A stretch of DNA of 64,000 nt from contig JALHQN010000002.1 in assembly GCA_022841915.1 (NCBI GenBank), positions 62,001-126,000 on the forward strand. Reading direction: 5' to 3'. This document shows positions 18,401-26,700 of this stretch, piece by piece. The notes beneath the pieces were generated by a model, which did no database searches, was not told the origin of the DNA, and saw nothing but the letters and a program-made list of their open reading frames with translations. The translations under genes and the position numbers were made by a program. This DNA is from Burkholderiales bacterium (GTDB taxonomy: Bacteria > Pseudomonadota > Gammaproteobacteria > Burkholderiales > WYBJ01). Each line of letters opens with the position of its first letter. Position 1 is the first letter of the stretch.

Positions 18401-18860
18401 AAAAGCGCGCCAGCCCACCTTGCGGCGCCTTCGTCCAGAACACCTGCGCCAGCGTGACCGTCTGCTCGCACCCCGCGTCGTGAAAAACGCCGAGGACGAC
18501 CGAATAGCGGTCGCTATCGCGCAGGCCGACGGGCTCGGCCGCGACGGCGACCTCGTAGTGCTCGGACTTGTCCTGCCCCAACACGTAGGCGCGCAGTGAG
18601 CGCTCGCGGGCATCGGCCTCGGCGACTTCGTTGTCGGACGTGTGCGGCGAGGGCGCCAGCAAGATCGTGACGGCGTCGACCAGCATGGACGTGTCCGAGC
18701 CGCTGTCGCCGGTCAACAGGCCGTTGCGGCCGTCGAGTTCGAGCGCGCAGCCGCAACCGTCGAACGTGCCCCAGTTGAACACCTCGAGGCGCTTGAGCCG
18801 GAAGCCTGCCGATGTATCCGTGGCCACGTTCCCGATCTTTACTGCGCGCGGGTCATTCAT
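15450..18860 (-). CDS. JetC-like SMC ATPase (Wadjet family) with degenerate ATP-binding motifs
   Basis: This 1136-residue protein is close to the usual JetC length. The N-terminus has the JetC pattern RLEVFNWGTFDG, then LLTGD...LVDAVTILLAP, ARERSLRAYVLG and VTLAQVFW. Long coiled coils fill about 290-900, with a hinge-like part near 480-640. The C-terminal ATPase half has EKLAYTLLVASLAERFGLE, the Walker B-like FVLIDEGF, the D-loop GSDEA, and LQLLIVAPPQKISVIEPFV. The Walker A reads GDSGSDTS at 51-58, where GDxGSGKS is expected, so Gly and the catalytic Lys are replaced by Asp and Thr. The signature region reads SGAREEK rather than SGGQKEK. No jetA, jetB or jetD is adjacent. The start at 18860 has a GGAG site. 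Confidence 0.88.
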   Translation of the reverse strand: MNDPRAVKIGNVATDTSAGFRLKRLEVFNWGTFDGCGCALELDGRNGLLTGDSGSDTSMLVDAVTILLAPSPHTSDNEVAEADARERSLRAYVLGQDKSEHYEVAVAAEPVGLRDSDRYSVVLGVFHDAGCEQTVTLAQVFWTKAPQGGLARFFVMAECELSIGEHFMQFGTDIGPMRQRLLAASADVEDSLPKYDAWIRRRFGIENEQSLALFHPTMSVQSVGDLSDFMRDHMLDSFDVAPRVQALVAHFDDLNRAHVAVLEAKQQLALLTPLVDDAEHHANLGREIEALRDCREALRGHFARLKLGFIDDRLGRFENVLEHLNTQIKRLETRRDDRRRQVDELKRAMADNGGDRIERLGAQVRKLEDLRNIRRLKAERYGALAKRLGERPVGDESAFIAQRMRLKAWRNEARDHDAVLENDLTEHQVAFLQGKAEHDALRNELDSLKRRRSNIDAPAIQLRAALCESLGIAEQEMPFAGELLQVRDEECDWEGAAERLLRGFALSLLVPDDHCEAVAAWIDRGDLRRRLVYFHVRAVQSGELPELHRDSLVRKLSIQPGTPFHDWMVRELGQRFDIACCATQAQFLREARAIMRSGRIKDPSGRHEQDDRYPIDDRSRYVLGWRNAAKIAALEAKLELLAGRMEEIGDRIGAVQEQRKLLAERLDALIRLEEFVEFEDLDWGAVAAEIEALADERRRLEGASDVLQQLDQRLQQAAQALAATEKEFDVAKDRRSRIQQRKADAGEMRNAVQAVVEQAQARTSLLAPDVLRERLEQLRTQALGEAHPTIEDCDDQEQETRAFLQERIDGEDRKLKCLRDKIVQATMALKAPFRLETAAFDANIEAAFGFRKLLDRLRSETLPRLDARFKTLLDVYTSDEIGSFEAQFARERDTLRERIARINESLARLDDDPDHCSVLEMQPSPDPEISAFQAGLRTCTQGASTGAEDAQGAEAKFLRVKAIIDRLRGRDGCLDQDRRWAAKVCDVRNEFLFTAGEQSRADGSACQPRSDAGGESGAREEKLAYTLLVASLAERFGLEGRAEKSRSLRFVLIDEGFLLGSDEAVQHGLRLFQQLGLQLLIVAPPQKISVIEPFVSTVGLVHNEGGSASKLRNLTIEAYRTLELAQPIRRTGTDPS

Positions 18861-19377
18861 CCTTGTCTCCACCATCCCGGCGGCGCCCGGCAGCCGTTCC
18901 CGCGATAGAGCGAGTCGGGCATCGAATTGAACGGGCCATCGAGCGTCCACGGTGGCGTAAACCGGCGTCACGTGGCAGCGGCCCGCGGACAACGCCGATA
19001 GGCTCTGATCCAGGCGCTCATGTCTCGCTCGCCCCGTGTCCAAATCCGTTGGGCATAGGGCGGGCTCGTCGGGCCGCGTCAACTGCGATTGTACGGGTTG
19101 GCCCGCGCCTGTGCGCTAGTTCACGCGCGCCAAACGCCCAGACGCCCGGGGAAGGCCAGGCGCGCACCAGGTTTGGGCGCTTGTGCGACAGAATGCGGCA
19201 GCGTCATGCCATCGTGACTTCAGGTGGGGCACGAAACCGCGGCCCAACCGGGAATTCGAAGGTGGATGGAACAACGCCGTGGAAAGACGCTGAGCCGTCC
19301 GGCTGCCGAGCACAGCAAGCGTCCCGCCTAAGCCGAAGAGGGTACCGGAGGGCTGCCGGCGATCGGGAGAGCTCTAT
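18861..19377. other. intergenic region upstream of the JetC-like gene
   Basis: These 517 bp carry the promoter of the JetC-like gene. In-frame codons continue upstream of 18860 but look non-coding (Arg/Pro-rich). No partner gene, repeat or RNA was recognised. Confidence 0.45.
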
Positions 19378-19596
19378 CTATTTCGGCGGCTGCTGCATGA
19401 CCGGGCAATCACGCCCCCAAAGATCGAGCGGGATGCCGACGTAGCGTCGGAGGAAGTTGCGGGCCACCGAGGCAGTGACAGGCTGGGCAAACGAAATCGG
19501 CTGCGCAAGGAGTTGGCCATTGAGGCGATAAAGCCACGTCCGACGTCTTACGATCATTAGGTTCTCCACGGTGAAACCATCAAACTGCAGCGTCAT
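19378..19596 (-). CDS. small hypothetical protein
   Basis: This 72-residue frame starts at the ATG at 19596 (MTLQFDGFTVENLMIVRRR...). It has an amphipathic, protein-like composition (TWLYRLNGQLLAQPISFAQPV) and ends PVMQQPPK. A longer form starting at 19665 is possible. No ribosome-binding site or known family was recognised. It lies in an otherwise gene-poor, slightly AT-richer stretch. Confidence 0.3.
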   Translation of the reverse strand: MTLQFDGFTVENLMIVRRRTWLYRLNGQLLAQPISFAQPVTASVARNFLRRYVGIPLDLWGRDCPVMQQPPK

Positions 19597-19933
19597 GCTA
19601 ACCACGCGCAAGAGAAAATTTGATGACACCCCTGCACGCTGTAATGATGTCTCGCTTGGATGCACTATCCATGCCCGTTATAGCCTGCATCGCGGGGTTC
19701 GCCAATATTCGTTGATGTTCCGTAAGGAATCGACGAAGCATGCACACCGATTGCCGAAGGCATTGCCCACAGCGCCCACAGCAATCAACCAACGTCGATG
19801 CGGAGGAAAAAACAACGTCTGTCAGGTGCGCACCGACCCGGTTGCCCCGCCCGGCGTGCGCTCGATTGCGACCCGCGTCGAGCCAGCGGCAACCCGGCGC
19901 TGGCTCGACGCGACCGTGAACTCGGTCAACCGA
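19597..19933. other. gene-poor region, locally lower GC
   Basis: These 337 bp hold no coding frame I would support. Base composition drops in the first 200 bp compared with its neighbours, which may mark old inserted DNA. Confidence 0.35.
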
Positions 19934-20704
19934 TCATCGAAAACCGCCGCCGCCGCTCACATAGACGGTGTCGGCCGTCATGAACTCGCAAGCGTCGGAG
20001 CACAAGAACAGGACGAGTTCGGCGATCTCGTCAGCGGTGGCGATGCGCTTCATGGGGATGCCGGCGACCACGCGCTGCATCGACTGCTCCGTCGTCCCGG
20101 ACGCGGCCTGAAAGGCGGTATCCACGGACGCGGGCGACACGGACAGACAGCGGATGCCTCGATCGGCAAACTCGCGGGCAACGCCCATGGTCAATGTCAC
20201 GACCGCCCCCTTGGATGATGCATAGTGGACCGAGGTGCCCGGACCGCCCCGTTTGTGCGCCATGCTGGCGACATTGACGATGGTGCCGCCGCCGTTCTCG
20301 AGCATGTGCGGCAACACCTCCTGCATGCCGTAGAAGGTGCCCTTGACGTTCAGATCGTATGTCCGCTCCCAAAGAGCGTCGTCGATCTCCAGAAAACCGC
20401 AGCGCTTGAGTGCCGAGCCGGCCGAATTGAACAGGAAGTGGATGCGCCCGAAGCGCTCGACCCCCTTGCGGACGAGGTTGCGAACCGCCTCGCGACGGGT
20501 GACATCCGTCGGCACGAACATCGCCTCGACACCCTCGGCCTGCACCGCCTTGACGGTTTCCAATCCGCCTCGCTCGTCGATGTCGCCGCAGACGACGCGC
20601 GCGCCCTCACGAGCAAAGACAAGTGCGGTGGCGCGGCCGATGCCGCTGGCAGCTCCGGTGATGACGATGGTTTTGCCGCGAAAGTAATCGGGTGTTCTGG
20701 CCAT
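19934..20704 (-). CDS. short-chain dehydrogenase/reductase (classical SDR)
   Basis: This is a 256-residue NAD(P)-dependent oxidoreductase. The cofactor motif TGAASGIG is at 16-23, NSAG (variant of NNAG) near 93-96, and the catalytic Ser-Tyr-Lys at S147, Y161 and K165. D41 at the end of beta-2 (GDID) suggests an NAD preference. The C-terminus VYVSGGGGF is typical. The start at 20704 has an AGGACG site. The Bug receptor 5 gene lies 49 bp upstream on the same strand, so the two are probably co-transcribed. Confidence 0.9.
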   Translation of the reverse strand: MARTPDYFRGKTIVITGAASGIGRATALVFAREGARVVCGDIDERGGLETVKAVQAEGVEAMFVPTDVTRREAVRNLVRKGVERFGRIHFLFNSAGSALKRCGFLEIDDALWERTYDLNVKGTFYGMQEVLPHMLENGGGTIVNVASMAHKRGGPGTSVHYASSKGAVVTLTMGVAREFADRGIRCLSVSPASVDTAFQAASGTTEQSMQRVVAGIPMKRIATADEIAELVLFLCSDACEFMTADTVYVSGGGGFR

Positions 20705-20753
20705 GGGGTCGTCCTGAATCAAGAGTCTTTCGAATTCGTTGTCGGGCGCGAAG

Positions 20754-21737
20754 TCAGTTGAGCGCGAGCCCGATGTCCTTCATTACTTTACGCCACTTCG
20801 CCAGATCCTCGCGTATGAGCGCATTGAATTGTTCCGGCGTCGATCCGACCAGGCTCCAGCCGTCGGCTTCGAAGCGCTTGACGACATCGGGCGCCTTGAC
20901 CGCTTCGGCCATCGCCGCGCTGAGTTTGCGCACGATCGGCTGGGGGACGCGTGCCGCAATGACGGCACCGTAGTACTGGTTCAACTCGAACCCGGGCACG
21001 CCCGTTTCAGCCACCGTAGGCAAATCGGGCAGGGCGGCCATGCGCTTGGCGGAAGTCACCGCCAGCAGGCGAATTCGTGCGGCTTGCATATGCGGTCTCG
21101 CGCTGGTGAGCGTGATGAAGCCGAACTGCATCTCGCCGGCCACCGTCGCAACGATCGCAGGCGCGCCGCCTTTGTAAGGCACGTGGGTGAATTTCGCCCC
21201 GGTCATCTGCATGACCATCTCCCAGCCCAGATGCTGCAGGCTACCTGTGCCGGGCGTGCCGAAGTTGAGCTTTCCCGGATGGTTTCGCCCGTGGGCGATC
21301 AGTTCCTTCACGCTCGCTGCCGGCGTGGACGGATGCGAATACACGATGTACGACAGCGCTGTCGCCTGACTCACTCCGGTGAGGTTGCCGGCGATATCGT
21401 AGAGCCGCTTGGTTTCCGGCGCGGAGTTGATCACGTGGTCGGCCGACATCATCAGCAGCGTGTAGCCATCGGGCGCCGCCTTGATCGCGATATCGAATGC
21501 GAGCACCCCGGAAGCACCGGTGCGGTTGTCGACGATGACCTGCTGGCCCCAGGCCTGCGTCATCTTCTGAGCGATCGACCGCGCCGTGGTATCGAGCCCC
21601 CCACCTGGGGCAACCGGCACGATCATGCGCAGCGGACGCGCTGGAAACACACCCGCATCCTGAGCCGAGGCCGCGAGCGGCAACGCGCCCACGACGACCC
21701 CGGCCAGAATCGCCTGGCAGAACTTCGACGACCTCAT
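20754..21737 (-). CDS. Bug/TctC-family periplasmic solute receptor 5
   Basis: This is a 327-residue Bug receptor with a signal peptide (residues 1-25, ASAQ). Hallmarks are VPVAPGGGLDTTARSIAQK, DNRTGASGVLAFDIAIKAAPDGYTLL, GTPGTGSLQHLGWE and VPYKGGAPAIVATVAGEMQFGF. The GTPGT.SLQHLGWE and GELQFGFIT blocks are shared with receptor 7 (26701-27687), so these two are the closest pair in the window. The start has a GGAGGAGA site. An SDR lies 49 bp downstream. Confidence 0.9.
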   Translation of the reverse strand: MRSSKFCQAILAGVVVGALPLAASAQDAGVFPARPLRMIVPVAPGGGLDTTARSIAQKMTQAWGQQVIVDNRTGASGVLAFDIAIKAAPDGYTLLMMSADHVINSAPETKRLYDIAGNLTGVSQATALSYIVYSHPSTPAASVKELIAHGRNHPGKLNFGTPGTGSLQHLGWEMVMQMTGAKFTHVPYKGGAPAIVATVAGEMQFGFITLTSARPHMQAARIRLLAVTSAKRMAALPDLPTVAETGVPGFELNQYYGAVIAARVPQPIVRKLSAAMAEAVKAPDVVKRFEADGWSLVGSTPEQFNALIREDLAKWRKVMKDIGLALN

Positions 21738-22196
21738 CCCGTCTCCTCCGGTATCAGTGCGAACGAACTCGCCGCGGATCCCACAGCGGCAGCTTATGCG
21801 GAACTTCCTCGATTTAAGCACGTTCGCATGACCCCGACCAAGGGTCGGGCGCGACTCGACGAGCCCCGGACCGAAGCAAAAGCACGACCGGGGACGAGAG
21901 CAACGACCACCCGGGACGGCAGGGCGATGCCTTCGCTCGGCGCCGATCGCGCACGAAGCGTATCCCGGTTCCGTGGCAAGATTGCAACCCGAAACCGACG
22001 CGTGTGCCGAGTCGGCCACTCGCAGCAAGACCGTCGTCGGCATCGGTGCCATGCTGTGGCGGACATCATCGCGCGTTCTGACTCGATGCAGTGTCCCGCG
22101 CGTCTGGCGCCGAGGTCGATGCCTTGTGTACCCTTGGGGCTCTCGAGCGAGCGACCATGCAGCAACCCATCTCCGACACAAGGCACTAGGACGGCA
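21738..22196. other. divergent intergenic region
   Basis: These 459 bp separate receptor 5 (minus) from the NERD-helicase gene (plus). The plus-strand frame stays open upstream of 22197, but the predicted residues are Arg-rich and match no part of a NERD helicase, so it is treated as non-coding. Confidence 0.4.
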
Positions 22197-23858
22197 ATGG
22201 CCAAGGTCTTTCCCGACGGCTGGCGCGAACTGGAAGCCACAGGCGCAGCCGGTCGAGAATTGCAGACGCTGGGGCGACTCGCGGCCGGACTGGATGACCG
22301 CTACGCGATCTATCACGGGGTGCACTGGACGCGCATCGAGCGCAATGATTATACCGTCGTCGGCGAGATCGATTTCGCGATCGTCGGCCCCACCGGCAAG
22401 CTGCTGCTGATCGAGCAGAAGACGGGGATCCTCACCGAGACGACCGCCGGCCTCGTCAAGAAGCACGTCCACAAGGACGAGGAAGTCGCCATTCGAATCG
22501 CGCGCACGGCCGAAGCGCTGCGTGAGCGCCTGCGCAAAGCATGTGACGGCGAGCAGACGCAGATCGACAGCTTGCTCTATTGTCCCGACTACACAGTGCG
22601 TGAGCCGGGCACGGCCGGCATCGACCCAGCGCGGATCGTGGATGCCACACGCAAGGACCAGTTGCTGTCCATCGTCCGCAGCATCCTGCCGCAAAGCGGC
22701 GAGGCCCTGCCAGCCAAGCCGAAGATCCATCGATTCCTGAGCGACATCCTCGAACTCGTCCCCGAAGCGCATGCGATCGTCGGCGAGGCAGGCGCGCTGT
22801 CCACCCGACTCTCCGGCGGGCTCGCGCACTGGGCGCGCAGAATCGAATTCGAACCTTTCAGGCTGCGTGTGATCGGTACCGCGGGCTCGGGCAAGACTCA
22901 ACTCGCCATGGCCGTCTTTCGCGATGCAATCAGCGCCGGCCGCCGACCGCTCTATGTCTGCTACAACCGGCCGCTCGCCGACCACATCACACGGATCGCG
23001 CCGGCAGGCGGCGAAGTCACGACCTACCATCAGTTCGGCGATCGCATCAGCCGCGCACGCGGCGAGGCGCCCGATTTCACTCAGCCCGGCGCGTTCGCCA
23101 GGCTCGAAACGGTGCTCGATGCCTGCATGCCGAATCCGCACGAGCGCTTCGACGAGCTGATCGTCGACGAAGGCCAGGATTTCAACGACGGCTGGGCGGC
23201 CAATCTGCTGCGCTGGCTCGCCCCCGGCGGGCGGGCCTGGTGGCTGGAGGATCCGATGCAAAATCTCTACGGCCGCGCACCCGTTTCGCTGCCCGGCTGG
23301 GTGACCGTACGTTCGGAGATCAACTATCGCACGCCGAAGGACATCCTCGAGAGCCTCAATCGCCTGCTGGGGCTGTCCAACGCGATGGTGGCCGGCAGTC
23401 CACTGAGCGGCTCTCCGATCGATCTCGTCACCTACACCGACGAGAACGACCTCGTCGCCAAGACGATCAGCGCCGTGACACGTTGCATCGGGTCGGGCTT
23501 CAAGCGATCGCACGTCGCGCTCGTCACCTACCGCGGCCGCGAGCGCTCGAAGCTCGCCGCCCACGACAAGCTCGGCCCGTATCCTCTGCGCGCGCCCACA
23601 GGGCAATACGACCTCTTCGGCAACGCGCTCTACACCGAGGGGGATCTGCTCATCGATTCGGTGCTGCGCTTCAAGGGCCGCGCGTCGCCCTGTGTCGTCT
23701 TCACCGAGATCGACTTCGAGACCCTCGACGACGCAGCCGTGCGACGGCTGTTCGTCGGCGCGACCCGGGCGACGATGAAATTGACGCTGGTGGTATCCGA
23801 GCGGGCGGGAAGGGTGCTGGCGGACCGCCTGGAGAACGGGTCGTCGTCAGGCGCTTAG
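22197..23858 (+). CDS. NERD nuclease-related domain fused to UvrD/Rep-like SF1 helicase
   Basis: This 553-residue protein joins two parts. Residues 1-130 form a NERD domain with a PD-(D/E)xK-like core: E57-I-D59 and E73-Q-K75 (VGEIDFAIV, LLIEQKTG). Residues about 220-550 are a compact SF1 helicase: Walker A GTAGSGKT at 227-234, Walker B LIVDEGQDF at 321-329, NYRTPKDI, and motif VI LFVGATRATMKL near the end. It should act on DNA in an ATP-dependent way; repair or defence roles are inferred. It starts at 22197 after a weak AGGAC site. No neighbour points to a larger system. Confidence 0.85.
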   Translation: MAKVFPDGWRELEATGAAGRELQTLGRLAAGLDDRYAIYHGVHWTRIERNDYTVVGEIDFAIVGPTGKLLLIEQKTGILTETTAGLVKKHVHKDEEVAIRIARTAEALRERLRKACDGEQTQIDSLLYCPDYTVREPGTAGIDPARIVDATRKDQLLSIVRSILPQSGEALPAKPKIHRFLSDILELVPEAHAIVGEAGALSTRLSGGLAHWARRIEFEPFRLRVIGTAGSGKTQLAMAVFRDAISAGRRPLYVCYNRPLADHITRIAPAGGEVTTYHQFGDRISRARGEAPDFTQPGAFARLETVLDACMPNPHERFDELIVDEGQDFNDGWAANLLRWLAPGGRAWWLEDPMQNLYGRAPVSLPGWVTVRSEINYRTPKDILESLNRLLGLSNAMVAGSPLSGSPIDLVTYTDENDLVAKTISAVTRCIGSGFKRSHVALVTYRGRERSKLAAHDKLGPYPLRAPTGQYDLFGNALYTEGDLLIDSVLRFKGRASPCVVFTEIDFETLDDAAVRRLFVGATRATMKLTLVVSERAGRVLADRLENGSSSGA

Positions 23859-23928
23859 TGCCCGCTCGAAGTCGTGCGCACTCGTCGCGGAACGCGCTAC
23901 CGGCGCGCGCCCCGCGCGGGGGATGCAC

Positions 23929-24894
23929 TCATTCGAGCTTCGCGCCCGAAACCTGCACCACCTTGGCCCATTTCTCCACCTCCGCCTGCAAGTACTTGGT
24001 GAACGCAGCCGGGCTGTCGGCGACAGGCTCGGCGCCCTGGGCGGCGAGCTTCTCCGAGATATCGGCGCTCCTCACCTGCTTCACGATCACCGCGTTTAGA
24101 CTGCGAATGATCTCCTCGGGCGTACCGACTGGCGCCAGCACCGCGTTCCACGCATAGGCCTCGAAACCCGGGAAGCCGGATTCCTGGAAGGTCGGCACGT
24201 CGGGAAGCGATCGGGCTCGCGCGGCGCTGGCAACGGCCAGTGCACGCATGCGCCCCGACCTGATGTGCGGCGTCGCCGAGGGCAGATTCGATACCAAGGC
24301 TTGCGTCTGGCCACTGATGAGATCGGCCAACGCCGGTGCCCCGCCCTTGTACGGAACATGCACCGTGTCCAGCCCGCCGACCGCCATCTTCAACAATTCC
24401 GCGGACAGGTGCGAGGTGCTGCCGCTGCCCGACGAGGCAAACACGAGTTGTCCGGGGCGAGCCTTGGCCAGCGCGACGAAGCTCTTGAGATTGTTCACCG
24501 GCAGCGACGGGTGCACCACGAGCACGTTGTGGACGGACGCGATACGCGTGATGGGTGCGAAATCCCGCAGGGGGTGATAACCCATCTTCGGATAAAGGCT
24601 CACGTTGGTCGAAAACGAGGCGGAAACGACCAGCAGCGTATGGCCGTCGGCGGGCGCACGCGCGACCAGTTCGGCGGCAATGTTGCTGTTCGCACCCGGA
24701 CGGTTGTCGATCACGAACTGCTGCTTGAAGGCCTCGATCAACCCCGGCTGGATCAAGCGTGCCATGATGTCGGTCGAGCCGCCGGGCGGAAATCCGACCA
24801 CCATGCGCACGGGCTTGGTGGGATAAGTCTGAGCAAACAGGGGCGAGGCCAATAGCACGCCCAGCACGGGCGCAAGAGAGGCAAGTCGAAGCAT
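23929..24894 (-). CDS. Bug/TctC-family periplasmic solute receptor 6
   Basis: This is a 321-residue Bug receptor with a short signal peptide (MLRLASLAPVLGVLLASPLFAQ). Hallmarks are VVGFPPGGSTDIMARLIQPG, DNRPGANSNIAAELVARAPADGHTLL, VPYKGGAPALADLISGQ and VPTFQESGFPGFE. The usual APDGYTL reads APADGHTL. It is divergent from amidase copy 2, with 84 bp between the two starts, so a shared regulatory region and linked function are likely. Confidence 0.9.
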   Translation of the reverse strand: MLRLASLAPVLGVLLASPLFAQTYPTKPVRMVVGFPPGGSTDIMARLIQPGLIEAFKQQFVIDNRPGANSNIAAELVARAPADGHTLLVVSASFSTNVSLYPKMGYHPLRDFAPITRIASVHNVLVVHPSLPVNNLKSFVALAKARPGQLVFASSGSGSTSHLSAELLKMAVGGLDTVHVPYKGGAPALADLISGQTQALVSNLPSATPHIRSGRMRALAVASAARARSLPDVPTFQESGFPGFEAYAWNAVLAPVGTPEEIIRSLNAVIVKQVRSADISEKLAAQGAEPVADSPAAFTKYLQAEVEKWAKVVQVSGAKLE

Positions 24895-24978
24895 GGTCCA
24901 AGTCTCGTTATGATGAAGCGACGGTTGCAGCATACACCGCAGGAATGCAATGCTCGTGCCAACGACCAGGGAGATGCG

Positions 24979-26649
24979 ATGACACAGTCCGATTCGAAAG
25001 CAACAGACCGTATCGACAGCCACTTCATGACGATCGCTCAAGCCAGCCGGCTGATCGAAACCAAGGCGCTGTCGCCGGTGGAGTACGTGAAATCGCTTCA
25101 CGATCGCATCGACGCGCTGGACGATCAGCTTCATGCGTTCATTACGCGCACCCCCGACATCGCGCTCGAACAGGCGGCTGCCGCCGAGCGTGACATCGCG
25201 CGCGGCGCGTATCGCGGCCCGCTGCACGGCATCCCCTTCACGCTCAAGGACGTCTACGACACCGCCGGAATCCGCACCACCGGACATTCCAAGCTCGGGA
25301 TCGACAACGTGCCGACGCACAATGCCACCGCGACCCAGCGTCTGATCGACGCGGGCGCTGTGATGCTCGGCAAGCTCGCCACGCACGAGTTCGCCAGCGG
25401 CGGACCGTCGCTCGATCTGCCTTGGCCACCCGCGCGCAACCCCTGGAACACCGCCTATTTCACCGGCAGTTCGAGCAGCGGCTCGGGAGCGGCGGTCGCG
25501 GCGGGATTGTGTCCCGCCACGCTCGGCACCGACACCGGCGGCAGCATCCGGATTCCCGCCGCCCTGTGCGGTCTCGCTGGCCTCAAGCCGACCTATGGCC
25601 GGGTGAGCCGCCGCGGCGTCATTCCGAACTCGTTCACCTTCGATCACGCCGGACCGCTCGCCTGGACCGTGGAGGATTGCGCCCTGCTCCTGCAATGCAT
25701 CGCCGGCCACGACCCCAAGGATCCGACCAGCGCGCAGACGGAAGTCCCCGACTATCGCGCGGCGCTGACCGGCGATATCCGCGGACTGCGCGTGGGCGTC
25801 GTGCGGCACTTCTGGGAGGAGGAAGGCAGCATCCACGCCGAAGCGGCGCGCGCGATGGAGGACGCCATCGAAGTGCTGAGCCGCCTGGGCGCCAAGGTCG
25901 GCGTGGCACGCATGCGTTCGCGTCAGGCCTACAACGACGTCAAGATGGTGATCGCGAAGTCCGAGATCATCATCGTGCATGAACGCAACATGCGGGAACG
26001 CTTGAGCGAGTTCGGTGCCGACTTCATCGGACGCAATCTGCCGGGCTTTCTCTTCAGCGCGGGCGATTACGTGCGCGCCCAGCGCGAACGCCGGCACATG
26101 ATCGAAGAGATGGCCCCGCTGTACGAGCAGTTCGACGTACTGCTCACCGCGAGCAACGCACCGGCCGCACGGCTGGAGAGCCTCGTGGGCACGGGCTTTT
26201 CGCAGAAGTGGGAAACCGCGAACATCTATACGCCCTTCAATGTCACGGGCGGGCCAGCCCTCAGCGTGTGCAACGGCTATACGGCCGAGGGATTGCCGCT
26301 GGCATTGCAGATTGCCGGACGCCCGTTCGACGAAGCGACCGTGCTGCGGGTCGGCGATGCCTACGAGCGGGCGACCGCCTGGCGGACGCGTCGGCCGCAC
26401 CTCGTCGCAGGCGCCCAGGCGCCCGCCCTCGTCGTGCCTCCCGAGCAGCAGGCTCCGCCGGTGTCGATCGACGCGACCACGCGGGCGACCGTGGATGCGG
26501 TCATCCTGCGCGCCGGTCTGACGCTGGACGATCGCCAACGCACGCTGCTCTACCGGGTCGCGACACCGGTGCTGCAGGCCGTGGCGCGCATCCGCCGCGA
26601 CCATCCCTACGGCGACGAACCCGCGAACGCGCTTTACCTGGATCGTTGA
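24979..26649 (+). CDS. amidase-signature hydrolase with C-terminal GatC/AtzG-like tail (copy 2)
   Basis: This 556-residue paralogue of the amidase at 1700-3328 is similar along its whole length. The catalytic residues are K90 (GIPFTLKD), S165 (TGSSSSGSG) and S189 (GTDTGGSIR). The tail (about 500-556, [17 protein letters not shown]...DEPANALY) again resembles a fused GatC/AtzG subunit. The ATG at 24979 follows AGGGAGA. Receptor genes flank it on both sides: receptor 6 divergent and receptor 7 convergent. Uptake plus amide hydrolysis of one substrate class is the likely arrangement; the substrate is unknown. Confidence 0.85.
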   Translation: MTQSDSKATDRIDSHFMTIAQASRLIETKALSPVEYVKSLHDRIDALDDQLHAFITRTPDIALEQAAAAERDIARGAYRGPLHGIPFTLKDVYDTAGIRTTGHSKLGIDNVPTHNATATQRLIDAGAVMLGKLATHEFASGGPSLDLPWPPARNPWNTAYFTGSSSSGSGAAVAAGLCPATLGTDTGGSIRIPAALCGLAGLKPTYGRVSRRGVIPNSFTFDHAGPLAWTVEDCALLLQCIAGHDPKDPTSAQTEVPDYRAALTGDIRGLRVGVVRHFWEEEGSIHAEAARAMEDAIEVLSRLGAKVGVARMRSRQAYNDVKMVIAKSEIIIVHERNMRERLSEFGADFIGRNLPGFLFSAGDYVRAQRERRHMIEEMAPLYEQFDVLLTASNAPAARLESLVGTGFSQKWETANIYTPFNVTGGPALSVCNGYTAEGLPLALQIAGRPFDEATVLRVGDAYERATAWRTRRPHLVAGAQAPALVVPPEQQAPPVSIDATTRATVDAVILRAGLTLDDRQRTLLYRVATPVLQAVARIRRDHPYGDEPANALYLDR

Positions 26650-26700
26650 TTCGAAGCCGCAGCGAAAGGAAGCGGGGATTGCGCCCGGGAAGGCGTCGGT

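Noticed and set aside
16038-18599. Very long open frame on the plus strand opposite the JetC-like gene
   Set aside because: It mirrors codon structure of the real minus-strand gene in GC-rich DNA and shows no family motif.
15450-19600. Complete Wadjet system
   Set aside because: Only a JetC-like protein is present; no DUF3375, DUF4194 or topoisomerase-like JetD frame is visible on either side.
20739-22196. N-terminal extension of the NERD-helicase frame
   Set aside because: It overlaps receptor 5 on the other strand and its translation is Arg/His-rich without motif; the NERD fold starts just after 22197.
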